From assembly GCF_039851975.1 (NCBI RefSeq), contig NZ_CP156660.1, positions 1,116,001 to 1,180,000 of the forward strand: a stretch of 64,000 bases of DNA, in the 5' to 3' direction. Numbering within the stretch: position 1 is the stretch's first letter; every line of letters starts with the position of its first letter. A program made the translations under genes and the position numbers. This stretch comes from Desulfoscipio sp. XC116. Its GTDB lineage: Bacteria > Bacillota > Desulfotomaculia > Desulfotomaculales > Desulfallaceae. The notes under the pieces were generated by a model. That model ran no database searches. It saw only the letters and a list, made by a program, of their open reading frames with translations, and was not told the origin of the DNA. Shown here one piece after another: positions 43,548 through 52,518 of the stretch.

Positions 43548-44216
43548 TTGTATCGCATTTTTCTGGTGGAAGACGAAATAAATCTATGTCAGATACTAAC
43601 TACGTATTTAACTAAGGAGGGTTGGGAGGTGCGTCCCTTTACCGATGGACAATCGGCACAGCGGGTTATTGAAGAACACCCGCATCTTTGGATCTTAGAT
43701 ATTATGCTTCCTGATATAGACGGCTACCAGTTATTGCGCCGTATCAAGGAGGCGTCGCCGGATGTTCCGGTTATCTTTATATCTGCTCGTGATGCTGATT
43801 TAGATCGCATAATAGGCCTGGAGATGGGCGGTGATGATTACCTGGCCAAGCCGTTTTTGCCCCGGGAATTAGTACTGCGTGTACACCGCTTACTGGAGCG
43901 GGTTTATAAATCCAGAGAAGAGCATAAACCGACCATTGATTTACATCCCTATACTTTGGACGAAGAAAAGCGTTTGGCCCTTCAAGGATTTCGTAACATT
44001 GAATTAACGTCAAAGGAATACGACATTGTTCTGTTTTTTGCCAAACATAGGGGACAGGCTTTATCCCGGGATCAAATTATTAATCATGTGTGGGGAGAGG
44101 ATTATGTGGGCACCGACCGCTCGGTAGATGATTTGGTAAGGCGTTTGCGCAGAAAGATGCCGGATTTACGCATTGAAACAATATATGGCTTCGGATACAG
44201 GATGACAGCCAAATGA
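43548..44216 (+). CDS. OmpR-family response regulator
   Basis: This ~222-residue regulator has a receiver domain with YRIFLVEDE (acidic pair), the phosphoacceptor aspartate in LWILDIMLPDIDGYQL, FISARDAD and the lysine in YLAKPFLPREL, then a winged-helix domain (ELTSKEYDIVLFFAKHRGQALSRDQIINHVWGEDY, split over about 150-185) ending IETIYGFGYRM. The TTG at 43548, 7 nt after GAGGGGG, is better placed than the one at 43542. Its stop overlaps the kinase start (ATGA). Confidence 0.93.
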   Translation: MYRIFLVEDEINLCQILTTYLTKEGWEVRPFTDGQSAQRVIEEHPHLWILDIMLPDIDGYQLLRRIKEASPDVPVIFISARDADLDRIIGLEMGGDDYLAKPFLPRELVLRVHRLLERVYKSREEHKPTIDLHPYTLDEEKRLALQGFRNIELTSKEYDIVLFFAKHRGQALSRDQIINHVWGEDYVGTDRSVDDLVRRLRRKMPDLRIETIYGFGYRMTAK

Positions 44217-45598
44217 AAAAACTATCGCTTACAGTTAAAATTTGGCTGGCCCTGTCTTTGGTTAGTCTGATGCTCTACTTAATTACTATACTTGTTATGC
44301 CTTCACTTATAAGAAGTTTTTTTACAGATGCCTTGATGGAACCGCATAAGGCGCTACCGCCACCGCCCCCTCCTCCGGGACAAAATATTATTAAAGATAA
44401 GTTACCCTCTTATTTTAGCTTTCGCGGTATAAATATCCGTAGTTTAATTATCCTGGATGATGGAACCACCATACCGACACAAGCTAAACAAATAGTCACC
44501 ACACCTCTTATTCATGAAATCAGGCAAAAGGCGGAATCCCAGCAAAAAACCAGGCAAATATATGAGTATATTGATGATCAAGGGAGTATTCGCTATGTAG
44601 TACAAAAAAATATGATCTATGGGCGTCCTTTTTATCAAATATCATTCTTTAGAAAGTCGGAAGAAGATACGTTTATAACAAATTTATTACTTAACTTTAT
44701 GGTATTTGCCGGTATAAGCTTGATAATCAGCTGGTTTTGTTCACTTTTTATTGCCCGTTATTTGACCCGGCCTTTAATTCAGATGAAACAACATGTACAA
44801 CGTATAGCCAATCGCAACTGGCATGAACCTCTTGCCTTTAAACAGGGGGATGAAATTGGCCAACTGGCCGGTTCCATAGAAACCATGCGCCGGCAGCTTG
44901 TTCGGCAAGATGAAGCGCAGCAATCCATATTGCAAAATATCTCTCACGAGCTAAAAACACCGGTTATGGTGATTCGCAGCTATGCCCAGGCTATGCGGGA
45001 CGGGGTTTATCCCAAAGGCGACCCGGCCGGTAGTATACAGGTAATTGACGAGGAAGGCGCGCGCCTGGAAAAGCTGATCAAGCAATTGCTTTATTTAACC
45101 CGGCTTGACTATCTGGTTACCCGGGAGCCGGTTCACCGGCAAATACAATTGGATAGGTTGGTTGAAAAAACAGTGCAGCTTTTGTATCTACAGCGTCCTG
45201 AAATAAGCCGTCGACTGGATCTTAAGCCGGTAGCTATTGCGGGAAATGAAGAAACTTTAAGGGTGATGATTGAGAATCTGTTGGAAAACCACCTTCGTTA
45301 TGCTGTCTCACATATTGAAGTCACCCTGGGTTTGAATAGTGATCAAAGTGAAATATGGCTTTGCTTTTGGAATGACGGCTCAAAAATTGAGCCTCATATC
45401 TATGAGCAGTTGTTCCAGCCCTTCCACAAAGGCCGGGAGGGAAAATTCGGTCTGGGATTGACTATTGTCCAACGCATCGTGAAAATGTACGGGTGGCAAA
45501 TTGATTTATCCAATGAGAAAGATGGTGTATCTTCAAAGGTGAAAATACCTTTAGGTCCCTCCGATTCGGTGCCGGACAATACCTCTGATAAATTTTAA
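44213..45598 (+). CDS. Sensor histidine kinase (HAMP type)
   Basis: This 461-residue kinase has two membrane helices (about 10-30 and 158-180) flanking a ~125-residue extracytoplasmic sensor domain that contains a proline run (LPPPPPPPGQ) near residue 48. A HAMP linker follows, then the H-box NISHELKTPVMVIRSYAQ with the phosphorylated histidine, the N-box MIENLLENHLRYAV and a G-box FGLGLTIVQRIV. It is coupled to the response regulator by a 4-nt overlap. The signal is unknown; the exporter downstream suggests antibiotic or envelope stress. Confidence 0.93.
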   Translation: MKKLSLTVKIWLALSLVSLMLYLITILVMPSLIRSFFTDALMEPHKALPPPPPPPGQNIIKDKLPSYFSFRGINIRSLIILDDGTTIPTQAKQIVTTPLIHEIRQKAESQQKTRQIYEYIDDQGSIRYVVQKNMIYGRPFYQISFFRKSEEDTFITNLLLNFMVFAGISLIISWFCSLFIARYLTRPLIQMKQHVQRIANRNWHEPLAFKQGDEIGQLAGSIETMRRQLVRQDEAQQSILQNISHELKTPVMVIRSYAQAMRDGVYPKGDPAGSIQVIDEEGARLEKLIKQLLYLTRLDYLVTREPVHRQIQLDRLVEKTVQLLYLQRPEISRRLDLKPVAIAGNEETLRVMIENLLENHLRYAVSHIEVTLGLNSDQSEIWLCFWNDGSKIEPHIYEQLFQPFHKGREGKFGLGLTIVQRIVKMYGWQIDLSNEKDGVSSKVKIPLGPSDSVPDNTSDKF

Positions 45599-45637
45599 TT
45601 TTTCCCATATTTCTTTGATAATTGTCCCACATTTGCT
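45599..45637 (+). promoter_or_regulatory. Shared upstream motif, copy 2
   Basis: TTTTTCCCATATTTCTTTGA and TAATTGTCCCACATTT lie ~60 bp before the secreted repeat protein; it matches copy 1 at about 30 of 34 positions. Confidence 0.6.
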
Positions 45638-45695
45638 TTGTATATTGTAAATGTGGTTGGCCACCTAAAACATATTGTTGGGAGGAATTAATTAA

Positions 45696-46535
45696 ATGAG
45701 CGGCTGGAAAACGAAAGTATTCTCAATTGTATTAGGATTGTCGGTGTTGGTACCTACTGCATCTTTTGCGGCTGATACCGTTGCAGACCCGGCGGATTTG
45801 CCATCTAACGCAAAATTCATCTACCATCAACAACTTGACGGTGAACAAGGTCTGTTAGCTGAGGACAATATTTTGGATCTGGTCGGCAAATATGCGCCGG
45901 ACAGTATGGAAGATTGGCAAAGTGTTATTGCCGAACGCGAGCAATTAATAAGCGAATTAAAAGAACAAGTGCCTGAGCGGCGGCCCGAGTTGTCTGATGA
46001 GGTAAAAGAAAAGTTACAGGCTGTCCGGGAACAAGTTGAAAACGGCACCATGACTCAGAAGCAGGCGGCTGAGGAGCTTAAAGAGTTAGGTTTGGAAAAA
46101 ATGGGTACGATTAAGCAGCGGCCTGAATTATCTGATGAGGTAAAAGAAAAGTTACAGGCTGTCCGGGAGCAAGTTGAAAACGGCACCATGACTCAGGAGC
46201 AGGCGGCTGAGGAGCTTAAAGAGCTAGGTTTGGAAAAAATGGGTACGATTAAGCAGCGGCCTGAATTATCTGATGAGGTAAAAGAAAAGTTACAGGCTAT
46301 CCGGGAACAAGTTGAAAACGGTACCATGACCCCTGAGCAAGCCAGTGAGGAATTTGAAGAACTTGGCCTGCGGGGAAAATTGAATTTAACCAATTTAGAC
46401 AATATTATGGCTCAGCTGGATGAGGCTGTGGAATCAGGTGATGAGTCCACTATTAAAGACGTTTTAGCACAGCTGCTGGAACAAATGAAAGATAGAAACC
46501 AACAGCTTGCTGCCAGATTATCAGAAAAAAATTAA
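45696..46535 (+). CDS. Secreted protein with three 46-residue tandem repeats
   Basis: This 279-residue protein has a signal peptide (KTKVFSIVLGLSVLVPTASFA, cleavage near residue 25). After a unique segment (about 26-92) come three repeats of 46 residues with a core RPELSDEVKEKLQAVREQV plus a NGTMTQEQAAEELKELGL part, almost identical in repeats 1 and 2. A final helical segment is Gln-rich. The helix-loop-helix repeats recall short ligand- or metal-binding helical hairpins, but no family is recognised. It is probably regulated by the flanking two-component system and is terminated before the exporter genes. Confidence 0.8.
   Translation: MSGWKTKVFSIVLGLSVLVPTASFAADTVADPADLPSNAKFIYHQQLDGEQGLLAEDNILDLVGKYAPDSMEDWQSVIAEREQLISELKEQVPERRPELSDEVKEKLQAVREQVENGTMTQKQAAEELKELGLEKMGTIKQRPELSDEVKEKLQAVREQVENGTMTQEQAAEELKELGLEKMGTIKQRPELSDEVKEKLQAIREQVENGTMTPEQASEEFEELGLRGKLNLTNLDNIMAQLDEAVESGDESTIKDVLAQLLEQMKDRNQQLAARLSEKN
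45981..46388 (+). repeat. 138-bp in-frame tandem repeats
   Basis: Period 138 bp (units begin at 45981, 46119 and 46257). Units 1 and 2 differ at few positions and unit 3 diverges in its last third. The high DNA identity points to recent amplification or ongoing homogenisation. Confidence 0.9.
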
Positions 46536-46549
46536 GGCTCTGGAAAGAC

Positions 46550-46577
46550 GGACTCTCTTAGGAGGGTCCTTTTTTTT
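46550..46577 (+). terminator. Intrinsic terminator after the repeat protein
   Basis: GGACTCTC and GAGGGTCC (one wobble) around TTAG, followed by seven T. Confidence 0.85.
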
Positions 46578-46586
46578 ATAACTATA

Positions 46587-46622
46587 TTTCACAATTTCCC
46601 ATATTTTTTTATATTTATTTGT
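46587..46622 (+). promoter_or_regulatory. Shared upstream motif, copy 3 (partial)
   Basis: TTTCACAATTTCCCATATTT, identical over its first 20 bases to the region at 43344, then diverging to AT-rich sequence. It lies ~105 bp before the adaptor gene. Confidence 0.5.
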
Positions 46623-46724
46623 TTTTTTGTTTATATGCTTGTACTAGGTTATGAAAATGTGCTTTTCTATAGCCCTAAAAAACATTGTTATTAAAAAAGC
46701 ATTAAGATCCGGGGGAGGAACGTT

Positions 46725-48212
46725 ATGCCAAAGGTATCAGATTTTATTTCCAAACAATTAAATAAGAAAGTTGTGATTGCCGTATTAGCAATTGTTTTAA
46801 TTGCGCTGGCTGGTTTTTATTATCTGAGGGGAGTTAAAAAGGCGGAGGGCGGTTATATTGCCGAAGCCGTGCAAAAAGGTACTGTTTCCAGTACAATCTC
46901 GGCCAATGGCATCGTCGAGCCGGTGGATACGGTATCTTTGAGTTTTAAAAATTCGGAAGTGATAAACAAGATACATGTAAAGCTGGGTGATCACGTGACC
47001 ACCGGACAGTTGTTGGCTGAACAAGATACAGCAAACTTGCAGGCCCAGCTAACCCAGGCTTCGGCAAGTTTAAAATCAGCCGTTGCTAATCTTGCTATAC
47101 AAAGGAATAGTGCCCGTCCTGAAGAGATAGCCCAGGCGGAAGCTAATGTCAGCGCGGCCCGGGCGAGTTATGAACTGGCCGAAGCAAATTGGGAGCGTAA
47201 TAAACAATTGCTTCAGCAGGAATATATATCTCAGGCTGAATTTGACCAAATAAATAATGAATACGTAAACGCCGAAGCCCAATTAAAGCAAGCCGAGGAA
47301 TCTTTGAAATTGCTTAAGGCGGGTAATCGTCCGGAGGAAATTGAGGCGGCGTCGGCGCAGGTGGACAGCAACAGAGCGCAGCTGCAAATGGCTGAAAAAG
47401 AACTGGCCGAATCAAAAATATTCAGCCCTATCGAAGGTATTGTAAGTGCTATAAACGGAGCGGAAGGACAGCGGGCCACGGCCAACAATAATAATACCAG
47501 CGGGGGCGGTTTTGTGGATATAATATCGGAAGTCCTGCAGGTTAAAGCGCAGGTTAATGAGTCCGATATCGGCAAGCTGAAAGTTGGCCAGCAGGCGGAA
47601 TTTACGGTTAATTCCTTTCCGGAGAAAACCTTTACCGGCAGGGTGAGCAGTATTTCTCCCCAGGCCTATGCGGAATCCAACGTCCAGCTTTACGATGCTA
47701 TTATTCAATTAGATAAAAACCAAACCGGGTTAATGGCCGGTATGCCTGCAAACGTGAATATTATTGTCGAAAGACAGGAAAATGCCCTCACCATACCTAA
47801 AGGCGCTGTTACTTATGCGCTTAGCTTTCAAAATAAAATGAGGCAAAGCGGTGATCAGAAGGATAAATCCACTGTAGGCAGTGAGAATAACGGTCGTGCG
47901 AGCAGTACAAGGCCGGGCGGGGATACGCGTACCGGCCTTAATGGCGCCGCTGGTGATGCAGTTAAGGGGAATACACTAAAACAGCAGGATGTTGTCATTG
48001 TGCTGGATGAATCCAAAAAACCCGTGGTTCGGCAAGTGGTGTTGGGGTTATCGGACCTGAGCAGATATGAAGTTATAGAAGGCCTTAGCATGGGTGAAAA
48101 GGTGGTTGTTGGAGTTCTTGGCCAGAATACCGGGAATCTCAGCGGTCAAAGCGGTAATCCGCTTATGCCGGGTGCCGGTGGCGCGGTACGTATTGGTGGA
48201 CCGGGGCGCTGA
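46725..48212 (+). CDS. MacA/HlyD-type efflux adaptor protein
   Basis: This 495-residue membrane fusion protein has an N-terminal anchor helix (about 16-34), a split lipoyl/barrel-sandwich (ISANGIVEPVDTVSLSFKNS with KLGDHVTTGQLLAEQD), a coiled-coil hairpin (about 95-215) with a repeated ARPEEIAQAEA/NRPEEIEAASA motif, and a beta-barrel. A polar, low-complexity insert (about 375-420) and a Gly-rich tail are unusual. The start is ATG after GGGGGAGG. It works with the ATPase and permease that follow. Confidence 0.92.
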   Translation: MPKVSDFISKQLNKKVVIAVLAIVLIALAGFYYLRGVKKAEGGYIAEAVQKGTVSSTISANGIVEPVDTVSLSFKNSEVINKIHVKLGDHVTTGQLLAEQDTANLQAQLTQASASLKSAVANLAIQRNSARPEEIAQAEANVSAARASYELAEANWERNKQLLQQEYISQAEFDQINNEYVNAEAQLKQAEESLKLLKAGNRPEEIEAASAQVDSNRAQLQMAEKELAESKIFSPIEGIVSAINGAEGQRATANNNNTSGGGFVDIISEVLQVKAQVNESDIGKLKVGQQAEFTVNSFPEKTFTGRVSSISPQAYAESNVQLYDAIIQLDKNQTGLMAGMPANVNIIVERQENALTIPKGAVTYALSFQNKMRQSGDQKDKSTVGSENNGRASSTRPGGDTRTGLNGAAGDAVKGNTLKQQDVVIVLDESKKPVVRQVVLGLSDLSRYEVIEGLSMGEKVVVGVLGQNTGNLSGQSGNPLMPGAGGAVRIGGPGR

Positions 48213-48309
48213 CGAAATGTCAGCGGCATCGGCTTATGTATGCGGTGTGGTCTTGAACATTATGTCTAGGTGTACAGCCGTTACTATAAAAATCAGGTGG
48301 TGATGGAAC

Positions 48310-49065
48310 GTGTCCGGTAAAGCAGCTATCGCAATGGAAAATATTAAAAAAATATATAACATGGGAGAAACGAAGCTGCATGCGTTAAAAGGGATCAGTA
48401 TTACTATTCAAAATGGGGAAATGGTTGCTGTCATGGGTTCTTCCGGCTCGGGCAAGAGCACGCTGCTGAATATTATGGGCTGTTTAGACAGGCCTACTGA
48501 AGGAACATACTATCTTGACGATGAAAATGTCTCCAAGTTGGGTAAAAATCAGCTCGCCGCTATCCGCAACAAGAGGATCGGTTTTGTATTTCAAGGCTTT
48601 AACCTGTTGGGAAATGTGTCCGTGCTGGACAATATTCAGTTGCCGATGATCTATGCCGGAGCGGCCAAGAGGGAAATGGCGGGCAGAGCCAAGGATGCGC
48701 TGGCCTGGGTCGGGCTGTCTAATTATATGAACCACAATCCCGGCCAAATGTCGGGCGGCCAGCAGCAAAGGGTGGCTATTGCCCGGGCACTGGTAAACAA
48801 TCCTTCTTTAATACTTGCGGATGAACCCACAGGTGCTCTTGATTCAAAAACAAGCATAGAGATTATTTCTATGCTTCAGAGACTGAACATGGAAAAGGGC
48901 ATTACTGTGGTGATGGTTACCCATGAAAAAGATATTGCCCTTTATTGCCGTCGCTTAATCAAAGTTAAGGACGGTCAACTTATAAGCGACGCCCCGGTTG
49001 CAAATCAAAGAGATGCTGCTGAAGATTTGTCGGCATTTGCGGAGGAAAGGGGTGTTTTAAATTAA
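48310..49065 (+). CDS. MacB/LolD-type ABC transporter ATP-binding protein
   Basis: This 251-residue ATPase has Walker [14 protein letters not shown]-loop [18 protein letters not shown], signature [15 protein letters not shown], Walker [14 protein letters not shown] and H-loop MVTHEKDIA. The family powers MacB-like export of antibiotics, peptides or lipoproteins. The start is GTG 48310. Its stop overlaps the proposed AUU start of the permease by 5 nt. Confidence 0.95.
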   Translation: MSGKAAIAMENIKKIYNMGETKLHALKGISITIQNGEMVAVMGSSGSGKSTLLNIMGCLDRPTEGTYYLDDENVSKLGKNQLAAIRNKRIGFVFQGFNLLGNVSVLDNIQLPMIYAGAAKREMAGRAKDALAWVGLSNYMNHNPGQMSGGQQQRVAIARALVNNPSLILADEPTGALDSKTSIEIISMLQRLNMEKGITVVMVTHEKDIALYCRRLIKVKDGQLISDAPVANQRDAAEDLSAFAEERGVLN

Positions 49066-50275
49066 CTTTACAAGCAATTTCGCAGTAGCGATAAACGGCC
49101 TAAAGACAAATAAATTAAGGTCCGTCCTGACCATGCTCGGTATCATTATCGGCGTTTCCGCCGTTATTATTATGATTTCCGTCGGACAGGGCGCCAGCAA
49201 TAAGATTTCCAGCCAGATCGCCAGCATGGGGTCAAATCTGTTGATGGTTTCCCCCAACTTTGGACAGGGACCTGTACGGGGGGCCGGGGGGAGTGTAAAT
49301 ACTATGACGTTGGATGATGCCCAAGCCATTGCCGAGCTAAATATGGTTACTTATGTGGCCCCGGAATTAAGTACCGGCGCGACTATGGAATACACCAATC
49401 AAACCTGGACGTCTCAGACTGTCGGCACTACCCCGGAGATGCAGATGATTAAAGACTGGCCGCTAAGCGCAGGTTCCTTTTTTACCAAGGATGATGTGCA
49501 AGGAGCGTCTATGGTGGCGGTTCTAGGCAGCACGGTGGCAGAGAACCTTTTTCCCTCCGGCGTCAACCCGGTGGGATCAACCATAAGAATTAATAAGCTC
49601 CCCTTTACCGTAGTGGGAGTGCTTACTGCCAAAGGGGCCGCTATGATGGGCCAGGATCAGGATGACTTGGTATATATACCGGTCAGCGCAGCTCAAAGAA
49701 GGTTGATGGGTGTAAATTATATTCGCTTGATCAATGTGCAGACCCAGTCGCCGGAAAGTATGAATTATGTTCAGGGCAGCATAGAAGCGCTGTTGAGGGA
49801 GAGGCACCGCCTGGTTGGCGGCGAGGATGATTTCCAGGTGCGAAATTTGACTTCCGTTCTGGAAACCGCTGAGAGCACTACTGCCGTTATGACACTGCTT
49901 TTGGCCAGTGTGGCGGCTGTTTCCCTACTGGTGGGAGGTATCGGCACGATGAATATCATGTTGGTTTCCGTTACCGAAAGGACCAGAGAGATTGGCCTGC
50001 GTATGGCGGTAGGAGCTACCGATAGTAACATACGCAATCAATTCTTGATTGAAGCTCTGGTGCTTTGTTTGTTGGGCGGCCTGGCGGGGATATTCACCGG
50101 CATAGCCGGGTCTCATATCATATCCCAAATATTTGGATGGCCTACATCGGTTACGCTATTTTCCGTACTGTTGTCCGTGGGTTTTTCAGCGGTGATTGGC
50201 GTATTTTTCGGTTATTATCCGGCCAACAAAGCCGCCAAAATGGACCCTATTGAAGCGTTGCGTTTTGAAAAGTAA
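49061..50275 (+). CDS. MacB-type ABC transporter permease, probable AUU start
   Basis: This 404-residue FtsX/MacB permease has four membrane helices (about 25-45, 280-305, 335-360, 370-395), with a large periplasmic-type domain between the first two. The first ATG (49133) would cut off the conserved amphipathic start and part of helix 1. In frame upstream lies [23 protein letters not shown], typical of the family, back to ATT at 49061, 8 nt after AAAGGGG and overlapping the ATPase stop. No ATG, GTG or TTG exists in that stretch. Downstream motifs include GIGTMNIMLVSVTERTREIG and a final KMDPIEALRFE. Confidence 0.88.
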   Translation: MNFTSNFAVAINGLKTNKLRSVLTMLGIIIGVSAVIIMISVGQGASNKISSQIASMGSNLLMVSPNFGQGPVRGAGGSVNTMTLDDAQAIAELNMVTYVAPELSTGATMEYTNQTWTSQTVGTTPEMQMIKDWPLSAGSFFTKDDVQGASMVAVLGSTVAENLFPSGVNPVGSTIRINKLPFTVVGVLTAKGAAMMGQDQDDLVYIPVSAAQRRLMGVNYIRLINVQTQSPESMNYVQGSIEALLRERHRLVGGEDDFQVRNLTSVLETAESTTAVMTLLLASVAAVSLLVGGIGTMNIMLVSVTERTREIGLRMAVGATDSNIRNQFLIEALVLCLLGGLAGIFTGIAGSHIISQIFGWPTSVTLFSVLLSVGFSAVIGVFFGYYPANKAAKMDPIEALRFEK

Positions 50276-50278
50276 TGT

Positions 50279-50839
50279 TTACTCCAGCCCTTCCCAGCGG
50301 GAGGCCAGATCGTTTTCGATTGCAAACAAATCCAGCACTCGCCCTATTGTATGGTGTACTATATCTGTAATGGTGGTCGGGTGGTGGTAAAACGCGGGCA
50401 CCGGGGGCATGATAACCGCTCCCGCCCGGGCCAGTTTAAGCATATTTTCCAGATGTATTTCATGCAGAGGAGTTTCTCTGGGCAGCAGTATCAGGCGGCG
50501 CTTTTCTTTTAAAGTGACGTCGGCGGCGCGGCTGACCAGATTATCAGCATATCCGTTGGCAATGGCGGAAAGCGTCTTCATGCTGCAAGGTGCAATGACC
50601 ATACCATCGTGTCTGAATGATCCGCTTGCTATGGGGGCCGCCAGGTTGTTCGCACTGTAAACATGAGATGCCAGAGCGTCGATGGCGCTGGCCCGGTAGT
50701 CTGTTTCCAGCTCAATGGTGTGCCGGGCCCAGTCGCTCAGCACCAGGTGGGTCTCTACATTGGCCCGGGCCAGTTCTCTTAACAAAGTGATGCCGTAAAC
50801 CGCACCGGTGGCACCGGTAATTGCTGCAACTATATGCAT
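50279..50839 (-). CDS. ubiX: UbiX-type flavin prenyltransferase
   Basis: This 186-residue protein has the UbiX pattern: VAAITGATGAVYGITLLREL at the N-terminus, SGSFRHDGMVIAPCSMKTLSAIANGYADNL near 72-100, LLPRETPLHEIHLENMLKLARAGAVIMPP and FYHHP. It makes prenylated FMN for UbiD-type decarboxylases, none of which is in this window. It is convergent with the exporter operon (3-nt gap). Confidence 0.93.
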   Translation of the reverse strand: MHIVAAITGATGAVYGITLLRELARANVETHLVLSDWARHTIELETDYRASAIDALASHVYSANNLAAPIASGSFRHDGMVIAPCSMKTLSAIANGYADNLVSRAADVTLKEKRRLILLPRETPLHEIHLENMLKLARAGAVIMPPVPAFYHHPTTITDIVHHTIGRVLDLFAIENDLASRWEGLE

Positions 50840-51032
50840 GCCAAACCTCGCTTTTTTTAATTAAATTTATGCAATGACCATCGCGGATTTATTGATATTA
50901 TACTTTCAATACGTTGACTGTATATCGTCAGTGCTGCATGTTATAATTTTACGTGAAACCTGGCGGTATCGCAATGTGTATTTGCAGCATAGTCAACGAA
51001 TAGTTCCATCCATTGTGGTGGGGAGGATGTAC

Positions 51033-51794
51033 ATGAAACTTTACAAGGTTCTTGCGGTGGTGCTGAATTCGCGGGAAATGCGTGACGCTCATCGTATTTT
51101 AACTCTTTTTTCTCAGGAACAGGGTAAAATACGAGTTGTCGCTCACGGGGTGGCCAAACCTACCAGCCGCAAACGGGGGGCGGTACAGCCCTTTTCGGTA
51201 ACTGATTTTTTGTTGCGGCAGGGACGGGAGTTGGATAGCATCAGCCAGTGCGAGGGGCGGGAATTTTTCCCCGGATTATGGACGGATCTGGATAAAATGC
51301 TGTATGCCGGACATCTGGCTGAACTGGTGGATGCTTTGACGGTGGATGGGGACCCTCATGAGGCCGTCTTTATACATATTATTAAAACATTGCGGGTGTT
51401 GGATAAAACAATTGACCCGGAATTGGTGGCGCGTTGGTTTGAACTGCGCTTGATGGATTTGCTGGGCTATTTGCCTGCCTTGGACTGTTGTGCCAACTGC
51501 GGCGGCGAGGTAAATAGCCTTACCGCCAGGTTCAGCGCCCAGGCCGGTGGTTTGGTTTGCTCTCGCTGCGCTGTCGGTGTGGAGGGCATACCCTGTAATA
51601 AGGGAACCGTGGCCTTAATGCACACTTTGCTGAACTGGGACATATATAAAATAAATAGACTGCGCGTGGCGCAGCCGATCCGGTTGCAAATGCGCTCTAT
51701 CATGCGCGAATACTTACAGTGGCATATGGAAAAACGTTCACGCACACTGCAGTTTATGGATAAACTCAATAGTTTCAGTCCGGTGCATAATTAA
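51033..51794 (+). CDS. recO: DNA repair protein RecO
   Basis: This 253-residue protein has an N-terminal OB fold (KVLAVVLNSREMRDAHRILTLFSQEQGKIRVVAHGVAKP, split), a helical middle and a four-cysteine zinc site (CCANCGG ... CSRCAVG, about residues 151-180). It loads RecA with RecR. ATG 51033 is 6 nt after GGGGAGG; the longer upstream frame has no family similarity. It lies downstream of era in the usual order, but with corA and the exporter inserted between. Confidence 0.95.
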   Translation: MKLYKVLAVVLNSREMRDAHRILTLFSQEQGKIRVVAHGVAKPTSRKRGAVQPFSVTDFLLRQGRELDSISQCEGREFFPGLWTDLDKMLYAGHLAELVDALTVDGDPHEAVFIHIIKTLRVLDKTIDPELVARWFELRLMDLLGYLPALDCCANCGGEVNSLTARFSAQAGGLVCSRCAVGVEGIPCNKGTVALMHTLLNWDIYKINRLRVAQPIRLQMRSIMREYLQWHMEKRSRTLQFMDKLNSFSPVHN

Positions 51795-51967
51795 GTGTTC
51801 TTAAAGGTAAAATTAAGTTAATTAAGATTTTGCCATAAGATCTGTCATTCTATCGGCAAGTATTGCAGTAAGTTTTGGCGATAGAGTATTTTAATAAAAT
51901 TAAGTGCAAATTAGTAGAAGAGTAATAGAAGAGATTTTTATACTATATTTACAAGGGGGACTGTTTT

Positions 51968-52450
51968 ATGAGTAGCGAACTGGAAAAAATTGATTTGATA
52001 AGAGCCAGAACCGGGATTACCTATCGGGAAGCCAAGCAAGCTCTTGATGATGCCGGTGGTGACGTGGTGCGGGCGTTAATCAACCTGGAAGAAGCGGACC
52101 GGTCATTTACCGATAAGGAACAATGCGAGTTTACCGAAAGAGTACAGGGCCGTGCCCAGGATATCATGGAGCACGTTAAGACAATGCTGCAGCGGGGGCA
52201 GGATACCAGAATCAAAGTTAAACAAGGTGATCGCACCGTCTTTGAGATGCCGGCTACAATGGGCGCAGTTGGCGTATTGGCGGCGCTGGCCAGCAGTGAA
52301 CTGGCCATACTGGGGGCGTTGGGCACGGCCACTGCGATGGCTAAAAAATACACATTGGAGATAGAGCACCGGGCTAAAAAAGGAGAAAGCCAGTCCGAAC
52401 AGCCCGGCTCTGACGATACTTTTACCTTTAAGAACCCGCCGATGCAATAA
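51968..52450 (+). CDS. DUF4342 protein with UBA-like N-terminus
   Basis: This 160-residue protein begins with a UBA/EF-Ts-like helical unit (IDLIRARTGITYREAKQALDDAGGDVVRALINLEE, about 8-43), followed by the DUF4342 domain: RIKVKQGDRTVFEMPATMGAVGVLAALASSELAILGAL, then a second amphipathic segment and a polar tail. The glycine/alanine-rich part could associate with membranes. The family is common in Clostridia next to glyQS or recO; its function is unknown. Confidence 0.85.
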   Translation: MSSELEKIDLIRARTGITYREAKQALDDAGGDVVRALINLEEADRSFTDKEQCEFTERVQGRAQDIMEHVKTMLQRGQDTRIKVKQGDRTVFEMPATMGAVGVLAALASSELAILGALGTATAMAKKYTLEIEHRAKKGESQSEQPGSDDTFTFKNPPMQ

Positions 52451-52463
52451 TAGGCCAATGTAA

Positions 52464-52492
52464 TTGACTTTAATGGCTAAATTTGATAAATT
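52464..52492 (+). promoter_or_regulatory. Sigma-A-type promoter of the glyQS leader
   Basis: TTGACT (52464-52469), a 17-nt spacer and TAAATT (52487-52492), ~30 nt before the T-box. Confidence 0.6.
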
Positions 52493-52518
52493 TATTTGGT
52501 AAAATAAATTTATCTTTT

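Noticed and set aside
45981-46388. Regular 138-bp repeats as a possible CRISPR or satellite array
   Set aside because: The repeats are in frame inside a secreted protein and have no spacers.
48094-48303. Short ORF between adaptor and ATPase genes
   Set aside because: Mostly an overlap with the adaptor gene in another frame; no SD and no recognisable pattern.
50874-51032. Upstream extension of recO
   Set aside because: No family similarity; GGGGAGG lies just before ATG 51033.
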